The notes beneath the pieces are model-generated. The model was not told the DNA's origin. It saw only the letters and a list, made by a program, of their open reading frames with translations, and did not search any database. Shown one piece after another: positions 17,200 to 27,042 of a DNA stretch of 64,000 nucleotides. The translations under genes and the position numbers were made by a program. This stretch comes from Cupriavidus sp. MP-37 (GTDB taxonomy: Bacteria > Pseudomonadota > Gammaproteobacteria > Burkholderiales > Burkholderiaceae). How positions within the stretch are numbered: position 1 is the first letter of the stretch; each line of letters opens with the position of its first letter. Location of the stretch: contig NZ_CP085345.1 in the NCBI RefSeq assembly GCF_020618415.1, positions 1,984,001 to 2,048,000 on the forward strand, in the 5' to 3' direction.

Positions 17200-17880
17200 G
17201 AGAGGTTCCGACAGGAGATATTAGCGTTTTCTACTTCGGTACCAGTTCAGTGAATTCCCTGATTTTTTATTGTCCGGTTTACCTGTGCGTGCACCGCCGG
17301 CGGGCGCCGTGCCGCCTTGTCGTGCATAATGGCTGCCCGCCTGCCGCAGGGTGGTGCCACCTTTTTTACAAATTTTTACGGCGCGCCTTCTACCGCGTTC
17401 GGGTGAGGCCAGCCCGGCGCCGATATTACATTATGCGAATACCACGCAATACCCGTGACGGCGGTCGGGTTGTACGCGTGCATACATGAGTCAATGGCCT
17501 GCATGCGGGGCCATACATTCGCGAATGTGCGCAAATCTTTCGTGTTGCCGGAAACCCGGCTGTCCGGAAATCCGGTAACGGACAGCGCCATGATCGGGCT
17601 CACCGCTTATGCGAATCCCTCCGCCCTTGGCTGCTGACGCGCCGGTGGCGACGCATCGTCAGCCGGGCAGGGCAGCCGTTAACGTACAAGCTAGGCCAAT
17701 GTCTCCTTTTCGGGACAATTGTTGACAATACCGCCCCGGCGGCTGCTCTAGCATGCGGTTGCCGGATACCATCGGACGTTTCCGAATTGCCGGTCAGAAT
17801 CAGACGGACGCGGTCATGAATCGCCTCTAAAATGTCTGGCGCCGAGCACTTCGAGTGCACAAACAACGGGAAGTACACTT
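17200..17880. other. Long intergenic region upstream of pel, with palindromes
   Basis: No gene is seen between the cspA promoter and pelA. Notable are a perfect 14-bp palindrome ACATTCGCGAATGT (17515-17528), an inverted repeat GCTGTCCG/CGGACAGC (17559-17586, 12-base spacer), and a TTGACA at 17722-17727 without a clear -10. The region is less GC-rich than its surroundings and probably holds the pel promoter and operators. Confidence 0.5.
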
Positions 17881-20853
17881 GTGAATCGACTGGGGGAAGC
17901 GCAAGGCGGGCGGGGTGCCTGGGTGCCCTTTCGTCTGGCATCGCTGGCAGCGCTGGCATGGCCGGGCTGGCTGACGTCGCTGGGGCAGCTGGCGCGGCGC
18001 GGGGCGCTGGCGCTGGTCGTCAGTGCGGCCGGCGCCGGGGCGGCACAGCCGGTGCCCGACGCTGCCGCACCCGCTCCGGCGATGCCTTCGATCGCGCTGC
18101 ACTATGGCGCCAAGCCGCCGGTCGACGCGCTGCAGGCCTTCGATATCGCCGTGGTCGAACCGGACAGCGGCTTTGATCCGCGCCAGGTCGCCACGCCCGC
18201 GACCGCCTGGTTTGCCTATGTCAGCGTGGGCGAGGTGCTGGAAAGCCGGCCCTACTTCAAGGACATCCCCAAGAACTGGTTGGTCGGCCGCAACGACGCC
18301 TGGAACGCGCCGGTGATCGACCAGGCGGCCGACGGCTGGCCCGCCTTCTATGTCGACAAGGTGATCGCGCCGCTATGGGCGCGGGGTTTCCGCGGCTTCT
18401 TCCTCGATACCCTGGACTCGTACCAGCTCGCCGCCAGGACCGACGCCGAGCGCGCGCGCCAGGAAGCCGGCCTGGTGCGCGTGGTGCGCGCGATCAAGGC
18501 GCGCTACCCCGACGCCCGGCTGATCTTCAACCGTGGCTTCGAGATCCTGCCGCAGGTGCATGGCCTGGCCTATGCCGTCGCCTTCGAGTCGCTGTTCCGG
18601 GGCTGGAACCAGGCGCAGGGCCGCTATGTCGAGGTGCCGCAGGCCGACCGCGACTGGCTGCTGGCGCAGGCGCGTACCATCCGCGAGCAATACCGGCTGC
18701 CGGTGGTGTCGATCGACTATTGCCCGCCGGCGGACCGCCGCTGCGCGCGCGAGACCGCGCGGCGCATCCGCGCGCTGGGCATTACGCCCTATGTGGCGGA
18801 TCCCGGCCTGCAGACGATCGGCATCGGCAAGGTCGAAGTGCTGCCGCGGCGCGTGCTGGTGGTGCAGGAACGCCCGCCCGGCGAGTCGATCGACAATTCG
18901 CCGGGCGTGCGCTTTGTCTCGATGCCGCTCAACTACCTGGGCTACCGCGTCGAGTTTGCCGAGACCGGCGACGCGCTGCCGGAGATCGGGCCGGACCGCT
19001 ACGCCGGCGTGGTGGTGTACCTGGCGGGCAAGGTCAAGGCGCAGCCGGGCCGCTTCCACACCTGGGTACAGGCGCGCATGGCGCAGGGCATGCCGGTGGT
19101 GTTCCTGAACGACTTGGGCGTCGACGTCAGCGGCGCGGTGGCGCGCAGCTTTGGCTTGAAGGCGGTCAGGGGCCGCGTCTCGGGCCCGGTCGAGGTGCTG
19201 GCCAAGGACCGCATGATGGGTTTCGAGATGCCCTTGGCGCCCGACCGCACCCAGGCCGAAGCGATCCAGGTGCCCGACGGCGACGGCTTCCGCTCGCTGC
19301 TGCGCCTGCGCTCCGGCACGCTGACCTATGACGCCGCGGCCATCACGCCGTGGGGCGGCTATGTGCTGGGCCCGTATGCGGTGCGCGAGGACGGCATCGG
19401 CACCACCCAGAGCCGCTGGGTGGTGCAGCCGCTGGACTTCCTGCGCGAGGCGCTGCGCCTGCCCGCGATGCCGGTGCCCGACGTCACCACCGAGAACGGC
19501 CGGCGCCTGCTGACCATCCATATCGATGGCGACGGCTTTGCCTCGCGTGCCGAGATGCCCGGCGGCGGCTTCTCCGGCGAGGTGCTGTTGCGCGAGATCT
19601 TCGACCGCTACCGGCTGCCGATGACCATGTCGGTAATCCAGGGCGAGGTCAGCCGCGACGGCATGTACCCGAAGCTCGCCGCCGAGCTGGAGCCGATCGC
19701 ACGCAAGATCTTTGCCCAGCCCTATGTCGAAGTGGCCAGCCACACGTTTTCGCACCCGTTCGAATGGGCGCGCACGGTGCCGGGCCAGCCGGGGCGGGGC
19801 GGCAACGCCGCCGCGGGCGCGGGCGACGAGGCCTACCACCTCAATATCCCCGGCTACACCATGGACCTGAACCGCGAGATCGGCGGTTCCATCGACTACA
19901 TCAACCGCACCCTGGCGCCTGCCGGCAAGCCCGTCGGCCTGCTGCTGTGGTCGGGCGACTGCCAGCCGCCGGCCGAGGCGCTGCGCCTGACCGAGCAGGC
20001 GCGCGTGCTCAACATGAACGGCGGCGACACGGTGATCACGCGCGGCAATCCCAGCTGGACCGCGATCGCGCCGCTGGGCATCAACAAGCCGGGCGGCACC
20101 TTCCAGGTGTTCGCGCCCAACCAGAACGAGAACGTCTACACCAACCTGTGGCATGGCCCGTTCTACGGCTTCGAGCGCGTGATCGAGACCTTCGAGCTGA
20201 CCGACCGGCCGTATCGCTTCAAGCCCGTGAACATCTACTACCACAGCTACTCGGGCACCAAGGCTGCGTCGCTGAAGGCGCTGCGCAAGGTCTATGACTA
20301 CGTGCTGGCGCAGCCGCTGCTGCCGCTGCATGCGACCGACTACGTGCGCAAGGTGCTCGACTGGCAGCAGATGGCGGTGGCGCGCGAGGTGGACGATGGC
20401 AGTGCGGGCACCGCCACGCAATGGATCGTGCGCGGCGACGGCAACCTGCGCAACCTGCGCTGGAGCGGCGCGGGCCTGCCCGACGTGGCCGCCGCGCACG
20501 GCGTGACCGGCACCTCGCCGGCGCCCGGCGGCGGCGTCTACCTGCACCTGGACGGCGGCGACGCGCGCTTCGCCATGCGCGACGCGGTGGCCCCGGCGGC
20601 GGCCACGCCGCAGCTGGCGGAAGCCAGCGGCATCGTGCGCGACTGGTCGCAGCGCGACGGCGTCACCCGTTTCGCCTTCAGTGGCTACTACAAGCCGTTT
20701 TTCCGCCTGGCCAACGCCGGCCACTGCCGCGTCAGTGTCGATGGCAAGGCGGTACCGGCCGTGCGCGAGCGCAATACGCTGCGCGTCGATACCGCACCCG
20801 TGACCGACCCCAATCATGTCAGGCAACAAGTCGAAGTCCGCTGCGCCGGCTGA
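17881..20853 (+). CDS. pelA: Pel polysaccharide hydrolase/deacetylase PelA
   Basis: A 990-residue periplasmic two-enzyme protein. The N-terminal half has the alpha-galactosaminidase-like hydrolase domain (GYD/GF: ALHYGAKPPVDALQAFD, RGFFLDTLDSY, FNRGFEILP, and VAFESLF with Glu236 as a likely catalytic acid by analogy). The second half has the deacetylase (CE4/CE18-like) metal site: HIDGDGF near 545 and SHTFSHPFEW with His621 and His625. By family PelA partly deacetylates the GalNAc-rich polymer, making Pel cationic, and trims it. A signal-like hydrophobic stretch is at residues 35-55 after a long N-terminal region. The GTG start at 17881 follows CGGGAAG. PelB begins inside its end. Confidence 0.95.
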   Translation: MNRLGEAQGGRGAWVPFRLASLAALAWPGWLTSLGQLARRGALALVVSAAGAGAAQPVPDAAAPAPAMPSIALHYGAKPPVDALQAFDIAVVEPDSGFDPRQVATPATAWFAYVSVGEVLESRPYFKDIPKNWLVGRNDAWNAPVIDQAADGWPAFYVDKVIAPLWARGFRGFFLDTLDSYQLAARTDAERARQEAGLVRVVRAIKARYPDARLIFNRGFEILPQVHGLAYAVAFESLFRGWNQAQGRYVEVPQADRDWLLAQARTIREQYRLPVVSIDYCPPADRRCARETARRIRALGITPYVADPGLQTIGIGKVEVLPRRVLVVQERPPGESIDNSPGVRFVSMPLNYLGYRVEFAETGDALPEIGPDRYAGVVVYLAGKVKAQPGRFHTWVQARMAQGMPVVFLNDLGVDVSGAVARSFGLKAVRGRVSGPVEVLAKDRMMGFEMPLAPDRTQAEAIQVPDGDGFRSLLRLRSGTLTYDAAAITPWGGYVLGPYAVREDGIGTTQSRWVVQPLDFLREALRLPAMPVPDVTTENGRRLLTIHIDGDGFASRAEMPGGGFSGEVLLREIFDRYRLPMTMSVIQGEVSRDGMYPKLAAELEPIARKIFAQPYVEVASHTFSHPFEWARTVPGQPGRGGNAAAGAGDEAYHLNIPGYTMDLNREIGGSIDYINRTLAPAGKPVGLLLWSGDCQPPAEALRLTEQARVLNMNGGDTVITRGNPSWTAIAPLGINKPGGTFQVFAPNQNENVYTNLWHGPFYGFERVIETFELTDRPYRFKPVNIYYHSYSGTKAASLKALRKVYDYVLAQPLLPLHATDYVRKVLDWQQMAVAREVDDGSAGTATQWIVRGDGNLRNLRWSGAGLPDVAAAHGVTGTSPAPGGGVYLHLDGGDARFAMRDAVAPAAATPQLAEASGIVRDWSQRDGVTRFAFSGYYKPFFRLANAGHCRVSVDGKAVPAVRERNTLRVDTAPVTDPNHVRQQVEVRCAG

Positions 20854-23800
20854 GCGCGAGCGGCTGCTGCCGCCGACGCTGGTGCTGACGTTTACCGCGA
20901 TCGTGGGGGTCGGCCTGGCGCTGATGTTCCCGCGCGAGACCCTGCGCGAGCGGTTGCTGGGGCAGGGCCGCACCATCGACGGGCTGACCATGGCCTACCT
21001 GGAAGCCTGGTGGAAGGTCACGCCCGACGACCCCGCCTTCATGGGCGTGCTGGCCGAGCAGTACGCGCGCACCGGCCGCCTGGAAGAGGCGCAGGTGATG
21101 CTGGAGCGGATGCAGGCGATGCAGGGCACCGACCTGTCGGGCCAGGTGCTGCGCACGCGCATCGAGATCGCGCAGCAGCGCGCCTGGGCCGCGCTGCCGG
21201 GAACGGCCGAGCGCGAGCACAACCTGGTGCAGCTGCGCAGCCTGCTGGACCAGGCCGCCGGCCGCCGCTGGAGCCTGGCGGACCTGCAGGCGCTGGCCAC
21301 GCAGGCGCGCCAGGCCGGCGCGGATGCGGCGATGCGCCGCTTCTATACCGCGCTGGCGAGCCAGGACCGCAACAACGCAGCGTTCTGGACCCGTCAGCTG
21401 GCCGAGATGGCGATTGCCGGCGGCGACTACCGCGATGCCGCCAAGGCGCTGTTTGCGCAGCAGGCGGCCGCGACCACGCTGGCCGAGCGGCGCGCGCTGT
21501 TCCTGAAGGCGGTGCAGACCCTGCAGTCCGGCAACCTGCTGGACGAGGCGCTGGCGCAGGCCGAGCGCCACGGCGGCGAGCTGCTCGACGACGCCGAGGT
21601 GCTGCGCTACCTGACCCGGCTGGCGCTGGCGGCCAACAAGCCGGAGCAGGCCAGCCGCTATGTCGAGCGGCTGCTGAAGGTGTCGGCGCGGCTGCGCGAT
21701 GCCGGCCATGCGGACCCGGCCGCGCTGGCCGCGCTGGACGCCCCGGCCGCGCACCAGGCCCGGGTGCGGCGCATCGCCGCCGGCCAGCCGTGGCACGACC
21801 GCGGCGTGGTGTTTCTCGACGGACCGCGGGGCCTGGCCCTGCGCGAGGCGCTGGCCGCTTCCGGCCAGCTGGGCGTGCGCAGGATCGCGGCACAGCAGGC
21901 CGCGGTTCCGCAGCCGGACGACACGAAGTTCAATGCCGACGACTACGAGCTGGCCTATCGCGTGTTCCTGGCGGCGGGCAAGCTCGACCAGGCGCAGCGC
22001 GTGGCCGAGACCGCGGTGCGCCGGCTGCCGCACGAGCCGGTCTGGCGCGAGCGGCTGGCGCAGGTGGCCGAATGGAACCGCCAGCCGGCCGTGGCGCTGA
22101 AGAGCTGGCTCGACTATGCCCGCGCCACCAACGACGAGCGCGCCTGGGACGCGGTGATGCGGCTCGCGCCGGGGCTGTCCGACGATCGCGCCTACCTGGC
22201 CGCGCTGCGCCACCGCGCGGGCGGCTCGGACCTGAAGACGGTGGACGAGGTGGTGGCCGCCTACGAACGGCTGGGCGAGCCGGAAGAGGCCATGCGCTTC
22301 CTGGAAGGCCTGAGCCGTGGCCCCAAGGCGCGCGACATCATCGAGCGCCACGCCGCGCTGGCCGAGCGCGCCGGCAAGGACGAGCACGCATTCCAGCTCT
22401 ATACACAGCTGCAGCAGCGCTTCGGCCCGCGCCCGGCCTATGCGCTCAAGCTGGCCAACCTGCTTTATGTGCGCGGCCGGCTGGTTCAGGCGCTGGACGC
22501 GATGCTGCCCGCGCGCGCCGCCGCGGGCCCGCGCGACCTGCTGTTCTGGCGTACCTTCACCGAACTCGCGCGGCTCAACCAGCGCGACGACCTGCTCCAG
22601 GACGGCTATCGCCAGCTGATGATGGCGGCGGCGCAGACCCGCGACGAGCACTGCCAGAAGCTGCCCGAGGGCCCGGCGCGCAACGACTGCGTGAACGAAG
22701 TCCGGGGCGCGCGCGAGGCGGACTTCTCCAACCTGATCGCCTATTACGACAAGACCCCGATCGACGCCGGCCGCATCGCCGAGGCCGACTGGCGCCGCGG
22801 CGCCAGCCCGGCCTCGCTGGAGCTGGCGCTGTACTACTACACGCGCGCCCATGCCTACCGCCGCATCGAGCGGCTGCTGCAGGACATGAGCCCGGAGCAG
22901 CGCCGCGCCGCCTGGCAGTCGAGCCGCTTCCTGATGCGGCGCGCCGAGTATTACCGCGTCACGGGCCAGCGCGAGCAGGCCCTGGCCGATCTGCGCCATG
23001 CCGCGGGCCTGCCGGACGCCGACAGCGAAACGCTGGCCGCGTTGCTGTGGACGCTGGTCGACCAGGGCAGCGATACCGAGGTGCGCGCGGTGATGCGCCG
23101 ACTGCAGGATCAGGCCGAGGACAATCCCGACCTGTGGGGCGCCTTCGCCGCCGGCCATATGCGCTTCCACGACGGGCGTGCGGCGCTGCATTACCTGCGC
23201 AGGCTCCACGATGGCAACAGCGCCGATCCGCTCTGGCTGAGCCTGCTGGCCGACGCCTATGAAGCCATCGGCCAGACCGACATGGCCTGGCGCGTGCGCC
23301 GCCAGGCCTGGATCGACCTGCGGCGAGGCTGGGCCCGGCGCGGCGCGGGCGATGCCCGCATGCGCCCGGATAACAGCGACGGCGACGAGGAGCACGAGAA
23401 CGCCTCGGGCGCGCCGTCGCGCGCGGACCTGCGCCGCCAGACCGTGGCGCTGGGACAGATCTTCGCCTCGGGCGATGTCTCGCGCGCGCTGGTAATCCAG
23501 ATGCTGCGCGCCGACCGCGCATCCACGGCGGCGCGCGAACTGAATCCGCGGGCCGCCGGGGCGCGGTCGCAGCTGGGCGAGATCGACGGGCTGCCGCCGC
23601 TGCGCGAGCCCGTCCCCGCCGAGGTCGCGCGCGACGCGGCGTGGCGCGAGGCCGCGCTGTCTGCCGCTGGCCGCGATACCGCGCTGGCGTGGGCGATGTC
23701 GGCCGAATCGAACGAACTGGCGCGCGCCTGGCTGGCGCGCCAGTACGCCAGCCGGCTGCAGCGCCCGGCGTATGCCGAGGTGGCGATCGCGCTGGACCGG

Positions 23801-24913
23801 CAGGACCTGAACAGCCTGGACCGCATCCTGGAGCGCCAGGCCGGCCGCGTGCCGGTGGCGAGCCAGATCGAGGCCAACCAGCGGCTGGACCGCCTTGGCG
23901 CGGCGCAGACGCTGGCCTTCGAGACCCAGCAGCGGGCCCGCTCCGATGACGCCTTGCAGGAAACCCTGCGCGAAACGCTGCTGTTCAATGCCCAGGCGAT
24001 CGAGCCGCGCGTGCGCTTCCTGCACCAGAAGCCGCTCGAGTTCACCGAAGGCAGCCTGGCCGGGGGCGTGCGGCTGTGGGACGGCTATGACCTGAACCTG
24101 CGCGGCACCTGGCGCGACCAGCGCAGCACCGACCCACAACAGCTCGCCAATGTGCCGTCGTCGGACCGGCGCGCCGACCTGTCGCTGGGCTATCGCGATA
24201 ACCAGCAGCGCTGGCGCGCCACCGCGGGCTACCGCGAGGGCCTCGACACCATGGCCACGGCGCGCTTCTTCGGCGAGTGGAACCAGCAGGGACGGTTGCA
24301 GTTCAGCACGCTGGCCGGGCTCAACCAGCCGGCCGACGAGTCCGCGCCGCTGCGCGTGGGCGGGGCCAAGGACGTGCTGGGGCTGGGCGCGACGTGGCGC
24401 TTCAGCCTGCGCGAGTTCGTCGGCGCGCGCATCGAGTACAGCCGCTTCCGCGGCCAGGACCGCAGCACGCTGGGCCACGGCATGGTCTATGACGTCGAGG
24501 CCGGCTACAAGATCCGCACCGCGTATCCGGACTACACCGTGCGCGTGGTCGCGACGCATGCCAGCTACAGCACGCAGGGCGGCAGCCTGACGCCGCGCCA
24601 GGCCGCGCTGGTGCCGGCCGGCACCGCGGCGACGCCGGCGTTCTACATGCCGCAGGGCTTCACGCAGGCCGGCGTGCTGTTCGGCTTCGGCACCGAGCTG
24701 CTGGATGAATACACCCGCAAGTGGCGGCCGTTCGGCGAAATCGGGTTGTTGCACGATACCCGTGCGCGGCAGAACTTCCGCCTGCAGGGTGGCGTGGCGG
24801 CATCGGTGTTCGGCAACGACCACCTGGCGCTCTATGTCTCGCACGAGACCGCGGCGCGCAACGGCGGACGGCCGATGACGGAACTGGGATTGCGCTACCG
24901 CTGGCTGTATTGA
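20816..24913 (+). CDS. pelB: Pel outer-membrane secretin-like TPR/beta-barrel PelB
   Basis: A 1365-residue protein. A short cytoplasmic start and one membrane helix (TLVLTFTAIVGVGLALMF, residues 20-38) anchor it. A long helical region of TPR-like repeats follows (residues about 50-1050), and the last 300 residues alternate as beta-strands ending in YRWLY, the aromatic end of an outer-membrane barrel. By family the TPRs bind PelA and guide the polymer to the barrel export pore. P. aeruginosa PelB is shorter (about 1193 as I recall), so this one has an extended helical part, including an acidic insertion near residue 855 (DNSDGDEEHEN). The start overlaps pelA by 38 bases. Confidence 0.93.
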   Translation: MSGNKSKSAAPAERERLLPPTLVLTFTAIVGVGLALMFPRETLRERLLGQGRTIDGLTMAYLEAWWKVTPDDPAFMGVLAEQYARTGRLEEAQVMLERMQAMQGTDLSGQVLRTRIEIAQQRAWAALPGTAEREHNLVQLRSLLDQAAGRRWSLADLQALATQARQAGADAAMRRFYTALASQDRNNAAFWTRQLAEMAIAGGDYRDAAKALFAQQAAATTLAERRALFLKAVQTLQSGNLLDEALAQAERHGGELLDDAEVLRYLTRLALAANKPEQASRYVERLLKVSARLRDAGHADPAALAALDAPAAHQARVRRIAAGQPWHDRGVVFLDGPRGLALREALAASGQLGVRRIAAQQAAVPQPDDTKFNADDYELAYRVFLAAGKLDQAQRVAETAVRRLPHEPVWRERLAQVAEWNRQPAVALKSWLDYARATNDERAWDAVMRLAPGLSDDRAYLAALRHRAGGSDLKTVDEVVAAYERLGEPEEAMRFLEGLSRGPKARDIIERHAALAERAGKDEHAFQLYTQLQQRFGPRPAYALKLANLLYVRGRLVQALDAMLPARAAAGPRDLLFWRTFTELARLNQRDDLLQDGYRQLMMAAAQTRDEHCQKLPEGPARNDCVNEVRGAREADFSNLIAYYDKTPIDAGRIAEADWRRGASPASLELALYYYTRAHAYRRIERLLQDMSPEQRRAAWQSSRFLMRRAEYYRVTGQREQALADLRHAAGLPDADSETLAALLWTLVDQGSDTEVRAVMRRLQDQAEDNPDLWGAFAAGHMRFHDGRAALHYLRRLHDGNSADPLWLSLLADAYEAIGQTDMAWRVRRQAWIDLRRGWARRGAGDARMRPDNSDGDEEHENASGAPSRADLRRQTVALGQIFASGDVSRALVIQMLRADRASTAARELNPRAAGARSQLGEIDGLPPLREPVPAEVARDAAWREAALSAAGRDTALAWAMSAESNELARAWLARQYASRLQRPAYAEVAIALDRQDLNSLDRILERQAGRVPVASQIEANQRLDRLGAAQTLAFETQQRARSDDALQETLRETLLFNAQAIEPRVRFLHQKPLEFTEGSLAGGVRLWDGYDLNLRGTWRDQRSTDPQQLANVPSSDRRADLSLGYRDNQQRWRATAGYREGLDTMATARFFGEWNQQGRLQFSTLAGLNQPADESAPLRVGGAKDVLGLGATWRFSLREFVGARIEYSRFRGQDRSTLGHGMVYDVEAGYKIRTAYPDYTVRVVATHASYSTQGGSLTPRQAALVPAGTAATPAFYMPQGFTQAGVLFGFGTELLDEYTRKWRPFGEIGLLHDTRARQNFRLQGGVAASVFGNDHLALYVSHETAARNGGRPMTELGLRYRWLY

Positions 24914-24973
24914 GCGGGGCAGGTAGCGGTGGGGCATTGACACGACATGGCAATACGGAAAAAGGGGATGAGC

Positions 24974-25537
24974 ATGAACAAGCAAACGGACATGACGGGC
25001 AGGGCGGTGGCAATGCGGCTGGCCGCATGGTGCGGCGCGCTGGGCGCGGCGCTGTGGCTGGCGGGTTGCGCGGTGACCGACGTCGGCCGCGCGCCGGCGC
25101 TGGCGCGCGGCGAAACCATCGCGGTGCTGCCGATCGTCAACTACACCGAGACGCCGCAGGCCGGCCTGCGCGCCGAAGCGATTGCCGAAAGCCTGCTGAA
25201 GACCGGCGGCGTGGCCAGCCTGAAACGCTATCCGGCCGCGCTCAACCCGGAAACGCTGTTCGAGCCGGCCGAGCGCGAGGCGGTGGGCAAGGCGCTGGAA
25301 TGGGCGCGTGCCGAGAAGGCCCGCTATGCGCTGACCGGCGCGGTGCAGGAATGGCGCTACAAGGTGGGTGTGGACGGCGAGCCGGCGGTCGGCATCTCGC
25401 TGCAGCTGCTCGACGTGAACAGCGGCGAAGTGGTCTGGTCCGCCACCGGCAGCGACAGCGGCTGGAGCCGCGCCTCGTTGTCGGGCACCGCGCAGAAGCT
25501 GCTGCGCCGGCTGCTGGCGCCGCTGATGCAGGGCTGA
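24974..25537 (+). CDS. pelC: Pel outer-membrane lipoprotein PelC
   Basis: A 187-residue lipoprotein with an N-terminal signal and a lipobox LAGC, so the mature protein begins at that cysteine. The conserved mid-part (GETIAVLPIVNYTETPQAGLRAEAIAESLL) and RYALTGAVQEWRYKVGVDGEPAVG match PelC. By family PelC forms a ring of about 12 subunits in the periplasm at the outer membrane, guiding Pel toward PelB. Two closely spaced Met codons exist (24968 and 24974); the second is chosen because AAGGGG lies six bases before it. Confidence 0.93.
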   Translation: MNKQTDMTGRAVAMRLAAWCGALGAALWLAGCAVTDVGRAPALARGETIAVLPIVNYTETPQAGLRAEAIAESLLKTGGVASLKRYPAALNPETLFEPAEREAVGKALEWARAEKARYALTGAVQEWRYKVGVDGEPAVGISLQLLDVNSGEVVWSATGSDSGWSRASLSGTAQKLLRRLLAPLMQG

Positions 25538-25602
25538 GCCGGCGTGGCGAGCATCGGCACGACGCCGCGCCAGCGCGGCGATGGATGGGTTGAAGCAAGG
25601 GG

Positions 25603-27042
25603 ATGAGCGTGGCCAAGACGGCTGACAACACCTATCGCGCGCGGCAGGGGCAGGGCATCGGCCTGGGCGGGCGCTATGCGCGCCTGCTGGCACCCGCGGT
25701 CACCGGGCCCGCCGCCGTGGTGGAACTGGTAGTGGCAATGCTGGCCGCGCTGGGGCTGGCGTGGCTGGTGCTGCCACAGAACCCGTTGCTGCTGGGCATG
25801 GGCTTTCCGTGGGCCTGGCTGCTGCCGGTGATCCTGGCGCTGCGCTACGGCACGCTGATCGGCGTGGGCAGCGTGCTGATGCTGCTGGGCGCGTGGTACC
25901 TGTACCACCAGACCGGCGTGATGCCCGGCCCGTTCCCGCGCCTGTTCTTCCTCGGCGGCCTGTTGCTGGTGCTGGTGGCCGGGCAGTTCGGCGATATCTG
26001 GGGCACGCGCCTGGCGCGCGCCCGCGCCGTCAACCGCTACCTGGACGAACGCCTGGCGGCGTTGACAAAGAACCACTACCTGCTGCGCATCTCGCACGCG
26101 CGGCTGGAAAACGACCTGCTGGCGCGGCCCACCACGCTGCGCGACACCCTGGCGCAGCTGCGCGGCGTGGCGCTGGATGAAGCGGCGCGCGGCGGCCACG
26201 TGCTGGCCGGCGCGCAGCCGGTGCTGCAGGTGGTGGCGCAGGCCTGCCAGGTGGAGGCGGCCGCGCTCTATGCCTGCGATGGCGAGCGCGTCGCCGCCGA
26301 GCCCGCGGCCAGCATCGGCCCCGCGTTCCCGCTCGACACCGCCGATCCGCTGGTGCGCCACTGCCTGGACACGCGCCAGCTGGCGCACCTGCGCGCCGAC
26401 GGCCTGCAGCACGACGCCCGCACGCGCTACGTGGCGGTGGCGCCGGTGCTGGCGGGCTCCGACCACCTGATCGGCCTGCTGGTGGTGGAGCGCATGCCGT
26501 TCCTGTCGCTGAACTATGAAAACCTGCAGATGCTGATGGTGCTGCTGGGCTACTACGCCGACGGCGTCGAGCACGCCGGCGCCACCCACAGCATCCGAGC
26601 GGCGCTGCCGGCGTGCCCGTATCCGTTCGCGCTGGACTATGCGCGCCTGGCGCGCCTGCAGCGCGAGACCGGCATCGACAGCTCGGTGGTGGCGCTGGTG
26701 TTCGACACCGATCCCGAGCGCGATGCGCTGTTCGAGCAGGTGGTGCGCAGCCGGCGCGCGCTGGACGTGGCCTGGCCGCTGGTCAACCCGCACCACCGCG
26801 CCATGCTGACGCTGATGCCGCTGTCCGATGCGCAGGCCGTGGCGGCCTACCTTGTGCGCATCGAAGACATGCTGCGCGCGCAGTTCGGCACCGATTTCAC
26901 CAGTGCCGGCATCGGCGTCTACACGCTGGCGGTGCCGGCGACCGGCGCGGAAGAGGCGCTGGTCAGGCTGCTGCGCCGGGCCCAGGTGGATGGCACGGCG
27001 GCGCGGTCCGCGCCGGCGGCCGGGGAAGCGCCCCATGTTTAA
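25603..27042 (+). CDS. pelD: c-di-GMP receptor PelD
   Basis: A 479-residue inner-membrane protein with about four N-terminal transmembrane helices (residues 35-135), a GAF domain (about 170-320) and a degenerate GGDEF domain. The GGDEF motif itself is absent, so it is not a cyclase, but the I-site is kept as RALD at 385-388. By family c-di-GMP bound at this site activates Pel synthesis through PelF/E/G. A GTG at 25609 could also be the start, since AAGGGG sits the usual distance ahead of it. The end overlaps the start of pelE by 8 bases. Confidence 0.95.
   Translation: MSVAKTADNTYRARQGQGIGLGGRYARLLAPAVTGPAAVVELVVAMLAALGLAWLVLPQNPLLLGMGFPWAWLLPVILALRYGTLIGVGSVLMLLGAWYLYHQTGVMPGPFPRLFFLGGLLLVLVAGQFGDIWGTRLARARAVNRYLDERLAALTKNHYLLRISHARLENDLLARPTTLRDTLAQLRGVALDEAARGGHVLAGAQPVLQVVAQACQVEAAALYACDGERVAAEPAASIGPAFPLDTADPLVRHCLDTRQLAHLRADGLQHDARTRYVAVAPVLAGSDHLIGLLVVERMPFLSLNYENLQMLMVLLGYYADGVEHAGATHSIRAALPACPYPFALDYARLARLQRETGIDSSVVALVFDTDPERDALFEQVVRSRRALDVAWPLVNPHHRAMLTLMPLSDAQAVAAYLVRIEDMLRAQFGTDFTSAGIGVYTLAVPATGAEEALVRLLRRAQVDGTAARSAPAAGEAPHV

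Noticed and set aside
17722..17762. TTGACA-based promoter for pelA
   Set aside because: No -10 at proper distance (nearest TAGCAT is about 22 bases away), so not claimed.
18373..20991. 872-residue minus-strand open frame opposite pelA
   Set aside because: Antisense shadow with no domain; pelA motifs fix the true strand.
20819..25693. 1624-residue minus-strand open frame opposite pelB-pelC
   Set aside because: Antisense shadow; composition is low-complexity Ala/Arg/His/Gln and pelB is well supported.
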